Part shown: piece after piece, positions 43,572-52,542 of the stretch
Layout: every line of letters begins with the position of its first letter
Numbering within the stretch: position 1 is the stretch's first letter
Source: a bacterium
Lineage (GTDB): Bacteria; Planctomycetota; Planctomycetia; Pirellulales; Pirellulaceae
Assembly: GCA_030430075.1 (NCBI GenBank)
Contig: JAUIGN010000011.1
Location: 62,001-126,000 of the forward strand
DNA: 64,000 nt
Direction: 5' to 3'
Notes under the pieces: generated by a model
Seen by the model: only the letters and a program-made list of their open reading frames with translations
Database searches by the model: none
Told to the model about the DNA's origin: nothing
Translations under genes and position numbers: made by a program

Positions 43572-44774
43572 ATGCCTGAATTCGCCTACGTGGCTCGTGA
43601 TGCCAAAGGGCAAAAGACCACCGGCAATATCACTGCCGGATCGGAACGCGAGGCGATCTCCGTCTTGGCGGGACGCTCGTTGTTTCCGATCCGTGTGGCG
43701 GCAAAGGCGGAGACGCTGCGTCTCGATTTCGGTCGGGGCGTCAGCGGTCAGGTGATGGCGGTCACCTACAGCCAGCTCTCCTCCCTGTTGCGAAGTGGCG
43801 TGCCCTTGCTGCGTTCCCTCTGTATCCTCCGCGATCAGACGTCGAACCGAAAGCTCAAGTCGGTGCTCGACGAAGTGCATGGTCGCGTTGAAGAAGGGAC
43901 GGGCCTTGGCGAGGCGATGGCCCGGCATCCCCGTGTCTTCAGCGAGATGGCCATCAACATGGTTCGGGCAGGCGGCGAAGGCGGCTTCCTGGAGGAGGCG
44001 CTCGACCGCGTCGCTCACTTCACGGAGGAGTACGAAGATCTCAAATCGCGGACGGTGGGGGCCTTGGCCTACCCGATGTTTCTCGGTGTGATTGGCTTTA
44101 CGGTCGTCGCCGTATTGATTGTCGGTTTCGTGCCCAAGTTTGCCGTGATGTTTGAAAGCCTCCGCGAGCGGAATGAGCTGCCCATCCTGACGGATTGGCT
44201 GTTGTGGTTCAGCGAGACGGTGCGCGGTTACGGGATTGTGATCCTGGTCGCCGTGGCGGTGATCGGCGGGTTTGCGTATGCACGTGCGGCGACCGAAGCG
44301 GGCCGCCGGTTTATCGACATGGTCAAGCTCAAGATTCCGGTGGTGGGCGGGATCTTCGGGAATCTGGCGGTCGCCCGTTTTTGCCGGGTGCTCGGGACGA
44401 TGCTCCGCAACGGAGTTCCCATCCTCAAGTCGCTGGAAGTCAGCCGCGATGCCGCCGGCAACCGCGTACTTTCAGAGGCCATTCGGGATGCGTCCGAGAA
44501 CATCTCGTCCGGCCAGTCCCTGGCGACGCCGTTGGCGGCCAGCGGCCATTTTCCGGCGACGGTGGTCGAGATGATCTCGGTGGCGGAAGAAGCAAACACG
44601 CTCGACACGGTCCTGGTCGAGATCGCCGACGGGCTAGAACGCCGGACGACTCGCCGCTTGGACCTCTTCGTGAGGATGCTTGAACCGATCATGTTGCTGT
44701 TTCTGGCAATCATCGTCTTGATGGTGGTGATCGCGTTGCTGCTGCCGGTCATCAAGATGAGTGCCACCATGTAA
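43572..44774 (+). CDS. gspF: Type II secretion inner-membrane platform GspF
   Basis: A 400-residue inner-membrane protein that couples the ATPase to pseudopilin polymerisation. It has two copies of the T2SF domain (about 65-190 and 270-395), each with the FSEMAINMVRAGGEGGFLEEAL or FPATVVEMISVAEEANTLD type of motif. Three transmembrane helices are seen (PMFLGVIGFTVVAVLIVGFV, GIVILVAVAVIGGFAY and PIMLLFLAIIVLMVVIALLL). Length and order are normal. GspG begins 111 bases downstream. Confidence 0.95.
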   Translation: MPEFAYVARDAKGQKTTGNITAGSEREAISVLAGRSLFPIRVAAKAETLRLDFGRGVSGQVMAVTYSQLSSLLRSGVPLLRSLCILRDQTSNRKLKSVLDEVHGRVEEGTGLGEAMARHPRVFSEMAINMVRAGGEGGFLEEALDRVAHFTEEYEDLKSRTVGALAYPMFLGVIGFTVVAVLIVGFVPKFAVMFESLRERNELPILTDWLLWFSETVRGYGIVILVAVAVIGGFAYARAATEAGRRFIDMVKLKIPVVGGIFGNLAVARFCRVLGTMLRNGVPILKSLEVSRDAAGNRVLSEAIRDASENISSGQSLATPLAASGHFPATVVEMISVAEEANTLDTVLVEIADGLERRTTRRLDLFVRMLEPIMLLFLAIIVLMVVIALLLPVIKMSATM

Positions 44775-44885
44775 GTCGTGGCGCGGTCGGATCAGATCAG
44801 GGCCCGGCCCTGTGCCCGATCTCGCATCAATTCCCTGTGAAAGCAAAACTCAAACGAACGAAACCACATTACGGAGGAAGTGAGA

Positions 44886-45311
44886 ATGAAACGCGTGCGT
44901 CGTAACCGTCGGCGGTCGGCAGGGTTCACCCTGATGGAAGTGCTCCTGGTACTGGCCATCCTGGTGATTCTCGGATCGATGGTCGGATACTACATGGTGG
45001 GTGCCCAGAAGAAGGGATACGAGCGGACTGCTCGTGCTCAGATCGGCAACTTCGAACGGATGCTCACCGGCTACCGGCTCGACACGGGCTCGTATCCGAC
45101 CACGTCGCAGGGTTTGCAAGCTCTGCGGGAGGCGCCCGCGGATATGGGGAATTCGAGCAAATGGGATGGGCCTTATGCCGAAAAGGCGATTCCCGCGGAT
45201 CCCTGGGGCAACCCGTACCAGTACGAACTGGTAGACGCGGACAACTTTCGAATCTGGTCGTGGGGGCCGAACCAACAGAGCGGCGACGACGACGACGTGA
45301 CCAATTCGTAA
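44886..45311 (+). CDS. gspG: Major pseudopilin GspG
   Basis: A 141-residue major pseudopilin of the secretion pseudopilus. Strong ribosome site GGAGGAAG six bases before the ATG at 44886, as expected for an abundant subunit. The prepilin signal is classic: basic leader, cleavage at Gly13/Phe14, Glu at mature +5, and hydrophobic FTLMEVLLVLAILVILGSM. The globular domain has the GspG hallmarks YPTTSQGLQALREAP and WDGPYAEKAIPADPWGNPY with calcium-site-like aspartates near the C-terminus. Confidence 0.95.
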   Translation: MKRVRRNRRRSAGFTLMEVLLVLAILVILGSMVGYYMVGAQKKGYERTARAQIGNFERMLTGYRLDTGSYPTTSQGLQALREAPADMGNSSKWDGPYAEKAIPADPWGNPYQYELVDADNFRIWSWGPNQQSGDDDDVTNS

Positions 45312-45386
45312 CCGTCGGCTCGACGTTGCCCGCGGAGCCCTGCGCCAGGATGGGCGAACCGAACTGGTAGTTGAGGACATTGGACC

Positions 45387-46073
45387 TTGAGCCGGCTGAC
45401 CCTGCGATCGCGCTGCCGCCCCCATCGAGGGCTGACACTGATGGAGATTCTCCTGGTGTTGGCGCTGCTCGTTGCCGTGGCGGCCGTTTCTCTGCCCGTG
45501 CTTCGCGGGCCGATGGAGAACCAGCGTCTCCGTGCGTCAGGTGACATCGTGCGGGTCGAATGGTCCCGCGCCCGCGTGAAAGCGATGGAGACGGGACGGA
45601 CGTACGTGTTCCAGCATCAGCCCGAGGTCGGGGCGTTTCGAATCGAACCCTGGTATCTGGACGATGACTACCTCGAGTCGTCCGACGTGAACCTGGCGGG
45701 CGGCGCAGGAGGCGGGATTAACGGTCTGCAGGTCAACCAGGCGTTGGCGTCCGGCAGCGGCGTCAACACGGCTTCGACAACGTCCACCACCGCCACCTCA
45801 ACCACGGAGCTCGGCGAACTTCCGGAAGGCGTCGTCTTCGTCGGCGGGGAGTCCGAACTGGACGACAGGTCGGCCTTCTTGTCACTGACGGCCATGCCCG
45901 ACGAGGAGGACGCGCTCTGGTCCGCTCCCATTTTCTTCTACCCGGACGGCACGTCATCCACGTCTCGGATCCTGCTCCGCAACGGCCGAGGACGATATTT
46001 GATGGTCAGTCTGCGCGGCCTGACAGGTGTGGCGCAAGTCAGCGACTTGCTCACGGTCGAGGAGGTTCAATAG
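45387..46073 (+). CDS. gspH: Minor pseudopilin GspH-like
   Basis: A 228-residue minor pseudopilin. TTG start at 45387 with GAGG about ten bases upstream. Leader MSRLTLRSRCRPHRG is followed by LTLMEILLVLALLVAVAAVSLP, cleavage after Gly15 and Glu at +5. The remainder fits GspH in position and in its C-terminal beta-rich region but carries an Ala/Gly/Thr-rich insert (about 105-145). The next gene starts directly at the base after the stop, so translation is coupled. GspH is inferred partly from order G-H-I-J-K. Confidence 0.85.
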   Translation: MSRLTLRSRCRPHRGLTLMEILLVLALLVAVAAVSLPVLRGPMENQRLRASGDIVRVEWSRARVKAMETGRTYVFQHQPEVGAFRIEPWYLDDDYLESSDVNLAGGAGGGINGLQVNQALASGSGVNTASTTSTTATSTTELGELPEGVVFVGGESELDDRSAFLSLTAMPDEEDALWSAPIFFYPDGTSSTSRILLRNGRGRYLMVSLRGLTGVAQVSDLLTVEEVQ

Positions 46074-46550
46074 ATGTCGAATCGCCAGTTGCCGTCGTCG
46101 ACCCGATTGCCCTCGCAGACGAGGATGCGCGGCGGATTGTCCCTGCTGGAGGTGATGCTCGCTTTGGCCATCCTGGGTGGCTCGTTGGCCGTGGTCGGGG
46201 AGTTGATGCGGTTCGGGATGCGGAACGCCGAGGCGGCCCGTGATCTCTCGACGGCCCAGGTCTTTTGTGAAGCCAAAGTCAACGAAATTGCGGCCGGCCT
46301 GTTGCCGCCGCAGCCCATTGCCAGCGCCCCGATTGAAGAGATGGCCAACTTGGATGCGGCCGGCCTGTGGCTGTACTCGGTCGACGTGCAACAGGTGGAC
46401 CAGCAAGGTCTGATCGCCGTGACGGTGCGGGTCTTCCAGGATCCCAACCTCAAGCTGCGCCCCGTGGAATGTTCGCTGGTGCGCTGGATGATCGATCCGC
46501 TGCAAATGGAATTGACAGACACCTCGATGGAGGGCGCCGGCGGTGGATAG
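46074..46550 (+). CDS. gspI: Minor pseudopilin GspI-like
   Basis: A 158-residue minor pseudopilin, starting immediately after the previous stop. Prepilin signal: 21-residue leader ending RGG, then LSLLEVMLALAILGGSLAVVG with Glu at +5. AQVFCEAKVNEIAAGLLPP resembles the GspI segment after the first helix. Its end overlaps the GTG start of gspJ by eight bases. Confidence 0.88.
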   Translation: MSNRQLPSSTRLPSQTRMRGGLSLLEVMLALAILGGSLAVVGELMRFGMRNAEAARDLSTAQVFCEAKVNEIAAGLLPPQPIASAPIEEMANLDAAGLWLYSVDVQQVDQQGLIAVTVRVFQDPNLKLRPVECSLVRWMIDPLQMELTDTSMEGAGGG

Positions 46551-47616
46551 AGGCGATTGCAGGCCGGTCGGGATTACGCGTCGAACCGGCAGCGCCGGCA
46601 GGCATTGGGTTGGGACGGTGACCGGCCGAGCGGCTGGGCGGGGGTTCACGCTGTTGGAACTCTTGTTGGCGCTGGCCCTGACGGGGCTCGTGCTGTTCAC
46701 GATCAGCATGGCGGTCGACATGAACATGCGCGCCTTTCACAAGCGGCGCTCGGCGATCGAACAATCGCAGCTCGCGCGCACCCTGCTGCGCATGATCGCG
46801 GACGATATTCGGGGTGCGGTCGCCAATTACGAACAGGATCTCTCCGGAGTGGAAAAGCTGCTGGGTGAGGCGGCCGCAGGCGCGGTGGGCGGCATACCGG
46901 ATGGGATGGAGTTGGAGGGTGAATCGGGCGCGATCGAGGATGATCTGCTCACAGACGACCAGCTCAACACCGTCGATCTCGCCAGCGGCGCAACCGTACC
47001 CTCGAAACCGGGCATCTACGGGAATCAGTTTGAGCTGCAGATCGATGTAAGCCGGTTGCCGCGGATTGAGGAGTACCAGCAGTTGTTAGCCGTGGATCCC
47101 GCGGAAGCCATGGTGGACGTACCGAGCGACGTAAAGACCGTCACCTACTACGTGCAATCGGCCGGCATGGCCGCCGCGGATCAGGGCGGCGATGCCGTGC
47201 CCGACTTGGGCGTGCAATCGGAACCGACCGGGTTGGTGCGACGGGCCATGGATCGGTCGGTGACCCGATGGGCGCTGGAGAATGGGCTCGCCGCCGCCCA
47301 GCAAATGGGAGACGTCATCGCGCCGGAAGTCGCCGCTTTGGAGCTGAGTTATTTTGACGGCTACGAGTGGCGGCTGGAGTGGGACAGCGAACTCGAAGGG
47401 ACCCTGCCGGTCGCCATCCAGATCGTGCTGGTGATGCGGCCTCCTGAAGATCCCGCCAGCGCTGCGGATCCGAGTCTGCTCGACGAGTCCTCGCTCCGGT
47501 ACTACCGCTCCGTCGTCCACGTGCCGACCGGTCGTCCCGTCGAGGAAACGCTGGAAGAAGATGCTGACTTGACCTCCGAGACGGACGCGAAAAGCTCCGA
47601 GGGAGGCGGCCCGTGA
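46543..47616 (+). CDS. gspJ: Minor pseudopilin GspJ-like
   Basis: A 357-residue minor pseudopilin, longer than the usual roughly 200. GTG start at 46543 with GGAGGGCG upstream, overlapping gspI. The prepilin motif is RGFTLLELLLALALTGLVLFT with cleavage after Gly34 and Glu at +5; the 34-residue leader is long. ARTLLRMIADDIRGAV is the expected helix continuation. The globular part carries acidic inserts, and the tail (last 30 residues) is Glu/Asp-rich. Part of the GspI-J-K tip complex in other systems. Its stop overlaps the gspK start (GTGA). Confidence 0.88.
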   Translation: MDRGDCRPVGITRRTGSAGRHWVGTVTGRAAGRGFTLLELLLALALTGLVLFTISMAVDMNMRAFHKRRSAIEQSQLARTLLRMIADDIRGAVANYEQDLSGVEKLLGEAAAGAVGGIPDGMELEGESGAIEDDLLTDDQLNTVDLASGATVPSKPGIYGNQFELQIDVSRLPRIEEYQQLLAVDPAEAMVDVPSDVKTVTYYVQSAGMAAADQGGDAVPDLGVQSEPTGLVRRAMDRSVTRWALENGLAAAQQMGDVIAPEVAALELSYFDGYEWRLEWDSELEGTLPVAIQIVLVMRPPEDPASAADPSLLDESSLRYYRSVVHVPTGRPVEETLEEDADLTSETDAKSSEGGGP

Positions 47617-49262
47617 TAAACTCTCCCAAGTTGTCCCAGGCCGGACGGGGCCGGCGGAACCGTCGAGCCATTGTCCTGCTGATTGTGCTGGTCGTGATCG
47701 TGGCCCTGTCGCTGGCCGCTTACACGTTCAGCGACCTGATGCTGACCCATCGGCACGCCTCGGTTGTGCACGGCAAGCGTTTGCAGGCCAGAATGCTGGT
47801 CGACTCGGGAGTCGCTGCCGTTCTGCAGTTTCTTTCGGCCGATGACGCGTCCCAGTTGGAGTCCGGCGGGCATTATGACAACCCTGCCTACTTTCAAAAG
47901 GCGGTGGTGATCCCGGAGATGGACGCTGATTCGCGGGCCAGTTTCACGGTGCTGGCCCCGCTGCCACCTGGCGACGACGGCACGGTCGGTGTTCGGTATG
48001 GCTTGGAAGACGAGTCGGTTCGGCTGAACCTGAACATGGTCCTGCTGGCGGACCAGATCCAGGAGGGCGCCAGCCGAGACCTGTTGATGGCGCTGCCCGG
48101 GATGACTGAGGAGATTGCCGACGCAATTCTGGATTGGATGGACGAGGACGACGAGGCACGCGAGTTTGGGGCCGAGTTCGATTACTACTCAAGCTTGGAG
48201 CCGTCCCCCTACGCGCCACGGAATGGACCCCTGCAGACGGTCGAAGAGTTGCTGCTTGTCGCGGGCGTGACCCCAGACTTGCTGTTTGGGATCGACGCGA
48301 ATCGGAATGGGATGGTTGACGGTCACGAGATGAGCAACCTGATCGGCGGCGGCACATCGACCAATGCGCCGGTCGACCCGGCGATGATGGCGGGTCTGGC
48401 CGGATCGTCGTCCGGCGCCGACCGCGGCTGGGCCTCGTATCTGACGATCTACAGTGCCGAGCGTAACACGAATTCGCTCGGCGAACCCCGGATCTATCTC
48501 AACGGCGACGACATGCAGCAATTGCATGACGACCTGAGTGCCGTCTTTAGCGAAGAGATCGCCAATTTCATCGTTGCTTATCGGATCTATGGACCGAGCG
48601 ACGGAAGTGGCGATACGACGTCCGCCGACAACCTGGAGCTCGACCTCAGCCAGTCGCCGTCGACACAGATCACCCAGGTGCTGGAACTGATCGGTGCCAA
48701 GGTTCAACAGGGTGGCAGCAGCAACCAGGCGGGAGGGCGAGGGAGCCGAAGTTCCGGTGGCGATTCGCCGTCGCTGATCGCCTCGCCGTTTTCCGAGGAC
48801 CCGTTGGCGATGGCCGGCTACCTGCCGCAATTGATGGACAATTGCACCATCAACGAGAGCCCGTCGATCCCTGGGCGGCTGAACATTAACCAGGCGCCAG
48901 CCGAATTGTTGATCGGAATTCCCGGCATGACCGAAGAGATTGCCGATGCGATTTTGAACAGTCGCACGGTCACGGACGAGGAGGGGGACGAGAATCGCAA
49001 CTATGAGACGTGGCTGCTGGTTGAAGGGATCGTGACGCTGGACGAAATGAAGTCCTTGTCGCCGTTTATCAGCGCCGGTGGGAATGCCTTCCGAGCGCAG
49101 GTGGTCGGCTACTTCCAGGGCGGCGGACCGTCGGCTCGCGCGGAAGTCATTTTTGATGCTACCACCTCGCCACCCGCCGTATTATTCTGGAGAGATATCA
49201 GTCATCTGGGGCGCGGCTATGCGCTCGGCATGCTGGGCGTCGATTTGATCGACGAATCTTGA
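47613..49262 (+). CDS. gspK: Minor pseudopilin GspK-like
   Basis: A 549-residue tip pseudopilin, well above the usual 320. GTG start at 47613 with GGGAGGC upstream. The N-terminus RRAIVLLIVLVVIVALSLAAY is GspK-like and lacks the +5 Glu, as GspK does, but it also lacks a clear Gly at the cleavage site. Two helix-hairpin-helix-like segments with nearly the same sequence (LPGMTEEIADAILDWMDED near 152-172 and IPGMTEEIADAILNSRTV near 430-450) are the GspK saddle region, seemingly duplicated. An unusual RNGMVDGHEMSN segment near 230 might bind a cation. Confidence 0.88.
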   Translation: MINSPKLSQAGRGRRNRRAIVLLIVLVVIVALSLAAYTFSDLMLTHRHASVVHGKRLQARMLVDSGVAAVLQFLSADDASQLESGGHYDNPAYFQKAVVIPEMDADSRASFTVLAPLPPGDDGTVGVRYGLEDESVRLNLNMVLLADQIQEGASRDLLMALPGMTEEIADAILDWMDEDDEAREFGAEFDYYSSLEPSPYAPRNGPLQTVEELLLVAGVTPDLLFGIDANRNGMVDGHEMSNLIGGGTSTNAPVDPAMMAGLAGSSSGADRGWASYLTIYSAERNTNSLGEPRIYLNGDDMQQLHDDLSAVFSEEIANFIVAYRIYGPSDGSGDTTSADNLELDLSQSPSTQITQVLELIGAKVQQGGSSNQAGGRGSRSSGGDSPSLIASPFSEDPLAMAGYLPQLMDNCTINESPSIPGRLNINQAPAELLIGIPGMTEEIADAILNSRTVTDEEGDENRNYETWLLVEGIVTLDEMKSLSPFISAGGNAFRAQVVGYFQGGGPSARAEVIFDATTSPPAVLFWRDISHLGRGYALGMLGVDLIDES

Positions 49263-49281
49263 CTTTTTTCCGAGGTTGATC

Positions 49282-51030
49282 ATGGCACGATTCCTGGCCT
49301 TAGAATGGGATGCGCGAGAAGCCCGGATCGCCGTCGCGCGGACACGCGGCAATGAGATCGCGGTGGAGCATGCCTTTTCGGTCGATCTGCAATCGCGTGA
49401 CGGCGAGGCACGCGGTGAAGCCGACGTGGGGCCGCGAATCGCTGCGGCGCTCGCCGCGCGCGGCCTGGGACGCGTCGAGACGCTGGTTGCCGTCGGGCGA
49501 GCCAACATCGAACTGCGGCAACTCACGCTACCTCCCTCGCCCCCCGAGGAATTGCCGGAGCTTGTCCGTTTTCAGGCGCTGCGGCAGTTCACGACGATCA
49601 ACGAGTCCTGGCCGATCGACTTCGTTCCGGTGGACGCGGGCGAGTCCGAGTCGCTGCACGTCATTGCCGCGGCGATCTCTCCCGAGCTGGTCACGCAGAT
49701 CCAAGCGAGTTGCGAGGCGGCCGACCTGTCCGCCAAGCGTGTCATCCTCCGCCCCTTCGCGGCCGCGTCGCTGCTGCGTCGTTGCGAGCCGCCGGGGCAC
49801 AGCCCGTGCACGTTGATGGTCGACCTGCTGGCGGAAGAAGCCGACCTGACGGTAATGGTCAACAACCAGGTGGCCATGATGAGGACGGTACGCTTGTCGA
49901 CTGGGCACGGCACGGAAGCCCAGTCGCGAGCTATGCTGGGGGAAATTCGACGGACCATCGCAGCCGCCCAAAACCAATTGCGCGGTCACCGAGTGGAACG
50001 CGTCGTGATGTGTGGTGACGGCAGCGTCCAGGCCGCGCTGAAGACGCTGATCGAAGAGAACCTGTCACACCGCGTCGAATGGTTCGACCCCTTCGGCCAG
50101 CTTCCCCTGGAAGGCGACCTCGCGCAAAGCAAGCCGGAACATCCGGGCCGTTTCGCTCCACTCTTGGGCATGCTGGCGGATGAAGCGGGCGGTGCCGCAC
50201 ACGCGATCGATTTTCTGCATCCTCGCGAGGCGCCGGCGCCACCCAATCCGTGGAAGAGCAATGCCGTCTACATCGGCGCGGGCGTGGCGGTCTGCCTTGG
50301 TTTGATCCTCCTCCTGGTCGCCAATATGGCGAGCCTGGATCGGGAAATTGCCGTCTTGGAGGCGGAATCGCGGGCGCTGGATAAGACCGTCGAGAAGGCC
50401 AAAAAGAAGCTCGACGACGTCAACCGCGTGGAAGACTTCTTGCGGACCGATTATGTCTGGTTGGACGAGATCAAGAACCTCGCTGATACGCTGCCCCCGG
50501 CGGATGACGTCATCTTCACGCAGGTCAACCTGATTGCGGCGACCACCGGCGGACAGATTTCCCTGGATGGCTACACGCGCAAGTCGAGCCATATTGAGGA
50601 TGTGCAGCGGGCCCTGCGGAGCAGCGGCCGGCGTATCTTAAGCAAGGGTGGGCAGATCGACAATCGCCGCGATGAATACAAATGGCAGTTCAAGGAAGTG
50701 ATGGTGCTCGGGCCCAAGGAGGAACTGACAATCGTCGGGCCCCGGAACACCGAACTGGAGTCGACGGAGGACGCTGCCGAAGATCACGCCGCGGCGGATG
50801 CTGAAGCAGCAACCGACGGCTCGCCGGAGGCCGAGGAAATGCCCGTCGATGTGGAGCCTGTCGAGCAAGTCGACGGAGGTGAGGATACCACCGCTGCCCA
50901 AACCGTCGATCCGTCCGACGGAAACGATCCGGCCACGGAAGCCGTCGCGGCAGAGCTGAGTTCCGCGACGGCGGCGTCTTCGCCCGACATCGAACCGCAA
51001 ACCGCCCCCGCACCGAGTGCTACGCCATGA
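49282..51030 (+). CDS. gspL: GspL-type assembly protein with PilM-like and PilN-like parts
   Basis: A 582-residue inner-membrane component that links the ATPase to the pseudopilus. I chose the ATG at 49282 rather than the ATG two codons earlier. Residues 1-320 have an actin-like PilM/GspL cytoplasmic fold (ALEWDAREARIAVARTRG at the start, then LMVDLLAEEADLTVMVNNQ and VERVVMCGDGSVQAAL). A transmembrane helix lies near 330-352 (YIGAGVAVCLGLILLLVANM), followed by a coiled coil and a periplasmic PilN-like domain. The last 90 residues are an acidic low-complexity tail. It overlaps the next gene by four bases. Confidence 0.85.
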   Translation: MARFLALEWDAREARIAVARTRGNEIAVEHAFSVDLQSRDGEARGEADVGPRIAAALAARGLGRVETLVAVGRANIELRQLTLPPSPPEELPELVRFQALRQFTTINESWPIDFVPVDAGESESLHVIAAAISPELVTQIQASCEAADLSAKRVILRPFAAASLLRRCEPPGHSPCTLMVDLLAEEADLTVMVNNQVAMMRTVRLSTGHGTEAQSRAMLGEIRRTIAAAQNQLRGHRVERVVMCGDGSVQAALKTLIEENLSHRVEWFDPFGQLPLEGDLAQSKPEHPGRFAPLLGMLADEAGGAAHAIDFLHPREAPAPPNPWKSNAVYIGAGVAVCLGLILLLVANMASLDREIAVLEAESRALDKTVEKAKKKLDDVNRVEDFLRTDYVWLDEIKNLADTLPPADDVIFTQVNLIAATTGGQISLDGYTRKSSHIEDVQRALRSSGRRILSKGGQIDNRRDEYKWQFKEVMVLGPKEELTIVGPRNTELESTEDAAEDHAAADAEAATDGSPEAEEMPVDVEPVEQVDGGEDTTAAQTVDPSDGNDPATEAVAAELSSATAASSPDIEPQTAPAPSATP

Positions 51031-52205
51031 CAAAACGTGAGAAGACCCTAGCCCTGCTCGTCGGCGCGCTGCTGATTCTGTTGGTCGGTTGGTCGATTGT
51101 CGGCCGCATCTCGTCGGCGTTCGACACCCGCAACAATACGCTCGACAGTCTGACCGAAGAGATTGCCGACAAGGAGATGATTGTCGATCACGGTGAGCGG
51201 GCCGCACGGCAACTCGCTTCCTTCGAGGCATCGTCACTGCCGGGTGATCCCGCGCTGGCGCGCTCGTTATACCAGGGATGGTTGCTGGAACTGGCCAAGG
51301 AAAAGGTTGATCTGGCCGGCGTCAAAGTTGGGTCCCTGCCCAGCCGCCCCGTGGGCGACGTTTACTACCAGCACGCGTTCTCGCTGACCTGCGAAGGGGA
51401 TCTGCAGCAGCTGACGGAGTTTCTCTACGAGTTTCATTCGGTCGGCTTGTTGCACCGGATCGCTCGACTTCACATCAAGCCGGTCGGTAAGACCAAGACG
51501 TTGGCCTTGTCGATGACCGTCGAAGCGGCCTCGATGAACAACGCGCCGCATGTAACCGAACTGAATCCGCCTCCGGCCAGTCGCTTGCAACACGCCGACC
51601 TGGAGACGTACGTGACGTCGATTCTCAATCGCAATACGTTCGCGCCGGCAAACAAGCCGCCGCAACTGGCGACGCTCGGAACCCAACGCGGCAATCCGAA
51701 CCAATCGATTCGGTTTCAAGCGAAGGCCAGCGATCCGGAGAACGGTAGCCTGAGTTACGCGTTTGAAGGGGAGGTGCCCGACGGTGCGAAGATCGATGCC
51801 CGCACCGGGGAAATCACCTGGACGCCGACGGCCATTGGTGAGTATCAGGTTTCGGTCCGGGTGACCGACAGCGGGTTGCCGGCCCGCACCGACACAGCCG
51901 ATTATTCAATTCAAGTCGAAGATCCTCCGCCGCCGCCCGCGGAGACACCCGAGCCGCCCGGGTTCGATCCAGCGACGCAGGCCGTGGTGACCGGGATAAC
52001 CGACGCCTTCGGCCAGCGAAAGCTCTTCATCACGGTTCGCACCGAAGGGGTGATTCTCAAATTGCGCGAAGGTGACGTCGTGGATGTGGGAACAGTGAAG
52101 GGCAAGGTCAAGCGGATCAACCCCGACGAAGTCGAGATCGAGACCGACGATGGCGGCTCGATCATCGTCGAACTGGGTGACAGCCTGGTTGACGCACGCG
52201 CCTGA
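51027..52205 (+). CDS. GspM/PilO-like protein with Ig-type and GspC/PilP-like domains
   Basis: A 392-residue composite inner-membrane protein. Residues 7-27 are a transmembrane helix (LALLVGALLILLVGWSIVG), then a coiled coil and a PilO/GspM-like ferredoxin fold to about 170. Residues about 210-300 look like a cadherin/He_PIG-type Ig domain (FQAKASDPENGSLSYAF, IDARTGEITWTPTAIGEYQ, VRVTDSG). The end (about 310-392: LFITVRTEGVILKLREGD, GTVKGKVKRINPDEVEIE) resembles the homology region of GspC or PilP that binds the secretin. Combining these parts would let one protein replace GspM and GspC. It starts within the end of gspL (ATGA) and is the last gene of the operon. Confidence 0.8.
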   Translation: MTKREKTLALLVGALLILLVGWSIVGRISSAFDTRNNTLDSLTEEIADKEMIVDHGERAARQLASFEASSLPGDPALARSLYQGWLLELAKEKVDLAGVKVGSLPSRPVGDVYYQHAFSLTCEGDLQQLTEFLYEFHSVGLLHRIARLHIKPVGKTKTLALSMTVEAASMNNAPHVTELNPPPASRLQHADLETYVTSILNRNTFAPANKPPQLATLGTQRGNPNQSIRFQAKASDPENGSLSYAFEGEVPDGAKIDARTGEITWTPTAIGEYQVSVRVTDSGLPARTDTADYSIQVEDPPPPPAETPEPPGFDPATQAVVTGITDAFGQRKLFITVRTEGVILKLREGDVVDVGTVKGKVKRINPDEVEIETDDGGSIIVELGDSLVDARA

Positions 52206-52282
52206 GAGGCCGTCGATTTCCTTGCGGCATCGGGACGGTTTTTGCGCGCGAGCCTTCGGGCGTGTGGCGGCCTGTTGTGGGC

Positions 52283-52378
52283 GGGTGATGCTGTTGCGCG
52301 CGGGTGACTATTGTTGTGCAGGTGACTATTGTTGTGCGGGTGACTAGTGTTGTGCGCGGGCGACTATTGTTGTGCGCG
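52283..52378. repeat. Tandem repeat of 18-20-bp units
   Basis: Five imperfect head-to-tail copies of a unit like GGTGACTATTGTTGTGCG occupy this stretch just after the secretion operon, with no spacers. The last copy runs into the left arm of the nested palindrome that follows. Not a CRISPR: there is no repeat-spacer alternation. Confidence 0.85.
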
Positions 52379-52514
52379 GGTCTCTGACCCCGCACCCGCC
52401 CCGACCGCAAGGTCTCCCCCCAGGCCCAAGAAAATGCACGGCCGGTCGGACCGTGTGTTCTGCTGATTGGGGAGACCTTCGGTCAACGGTTTCGGCGGGG
52501 TCAGAGACCCGCGC
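52374..52514. repeat. 141-bp nested-palindrome element (MITE/REP candidate)
   Basis: Perfect 20-bp inverted repeats at 52374-52393 and 52495-52514 (GCGGGTCTCTGACCCCGC core) flank a second, inner inverted pair (GACCGCAAGGTCTCCCC and GGGGAGACCTTCGGTC, one base indel) and a small central hairpin near CGGTCGGACCG. The whole can fold into one long hairpin. It is non-coding, lies between two convergent transcription units (secretion operon and methyltransferase), and could also serve as terminator for both. A mobile, transposase-less element is the main alternative. Confidence 0.7.
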
Positions 52515-52542
52515 CGAGCGAGTTGCGGTTGCGCCGAGCAAG

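Noticed and set aside
52283..52378. Possible CRISPR array
   Set aside because: Units are directly adjacent without spacers and vary in sequence; no cas gene is nearby.
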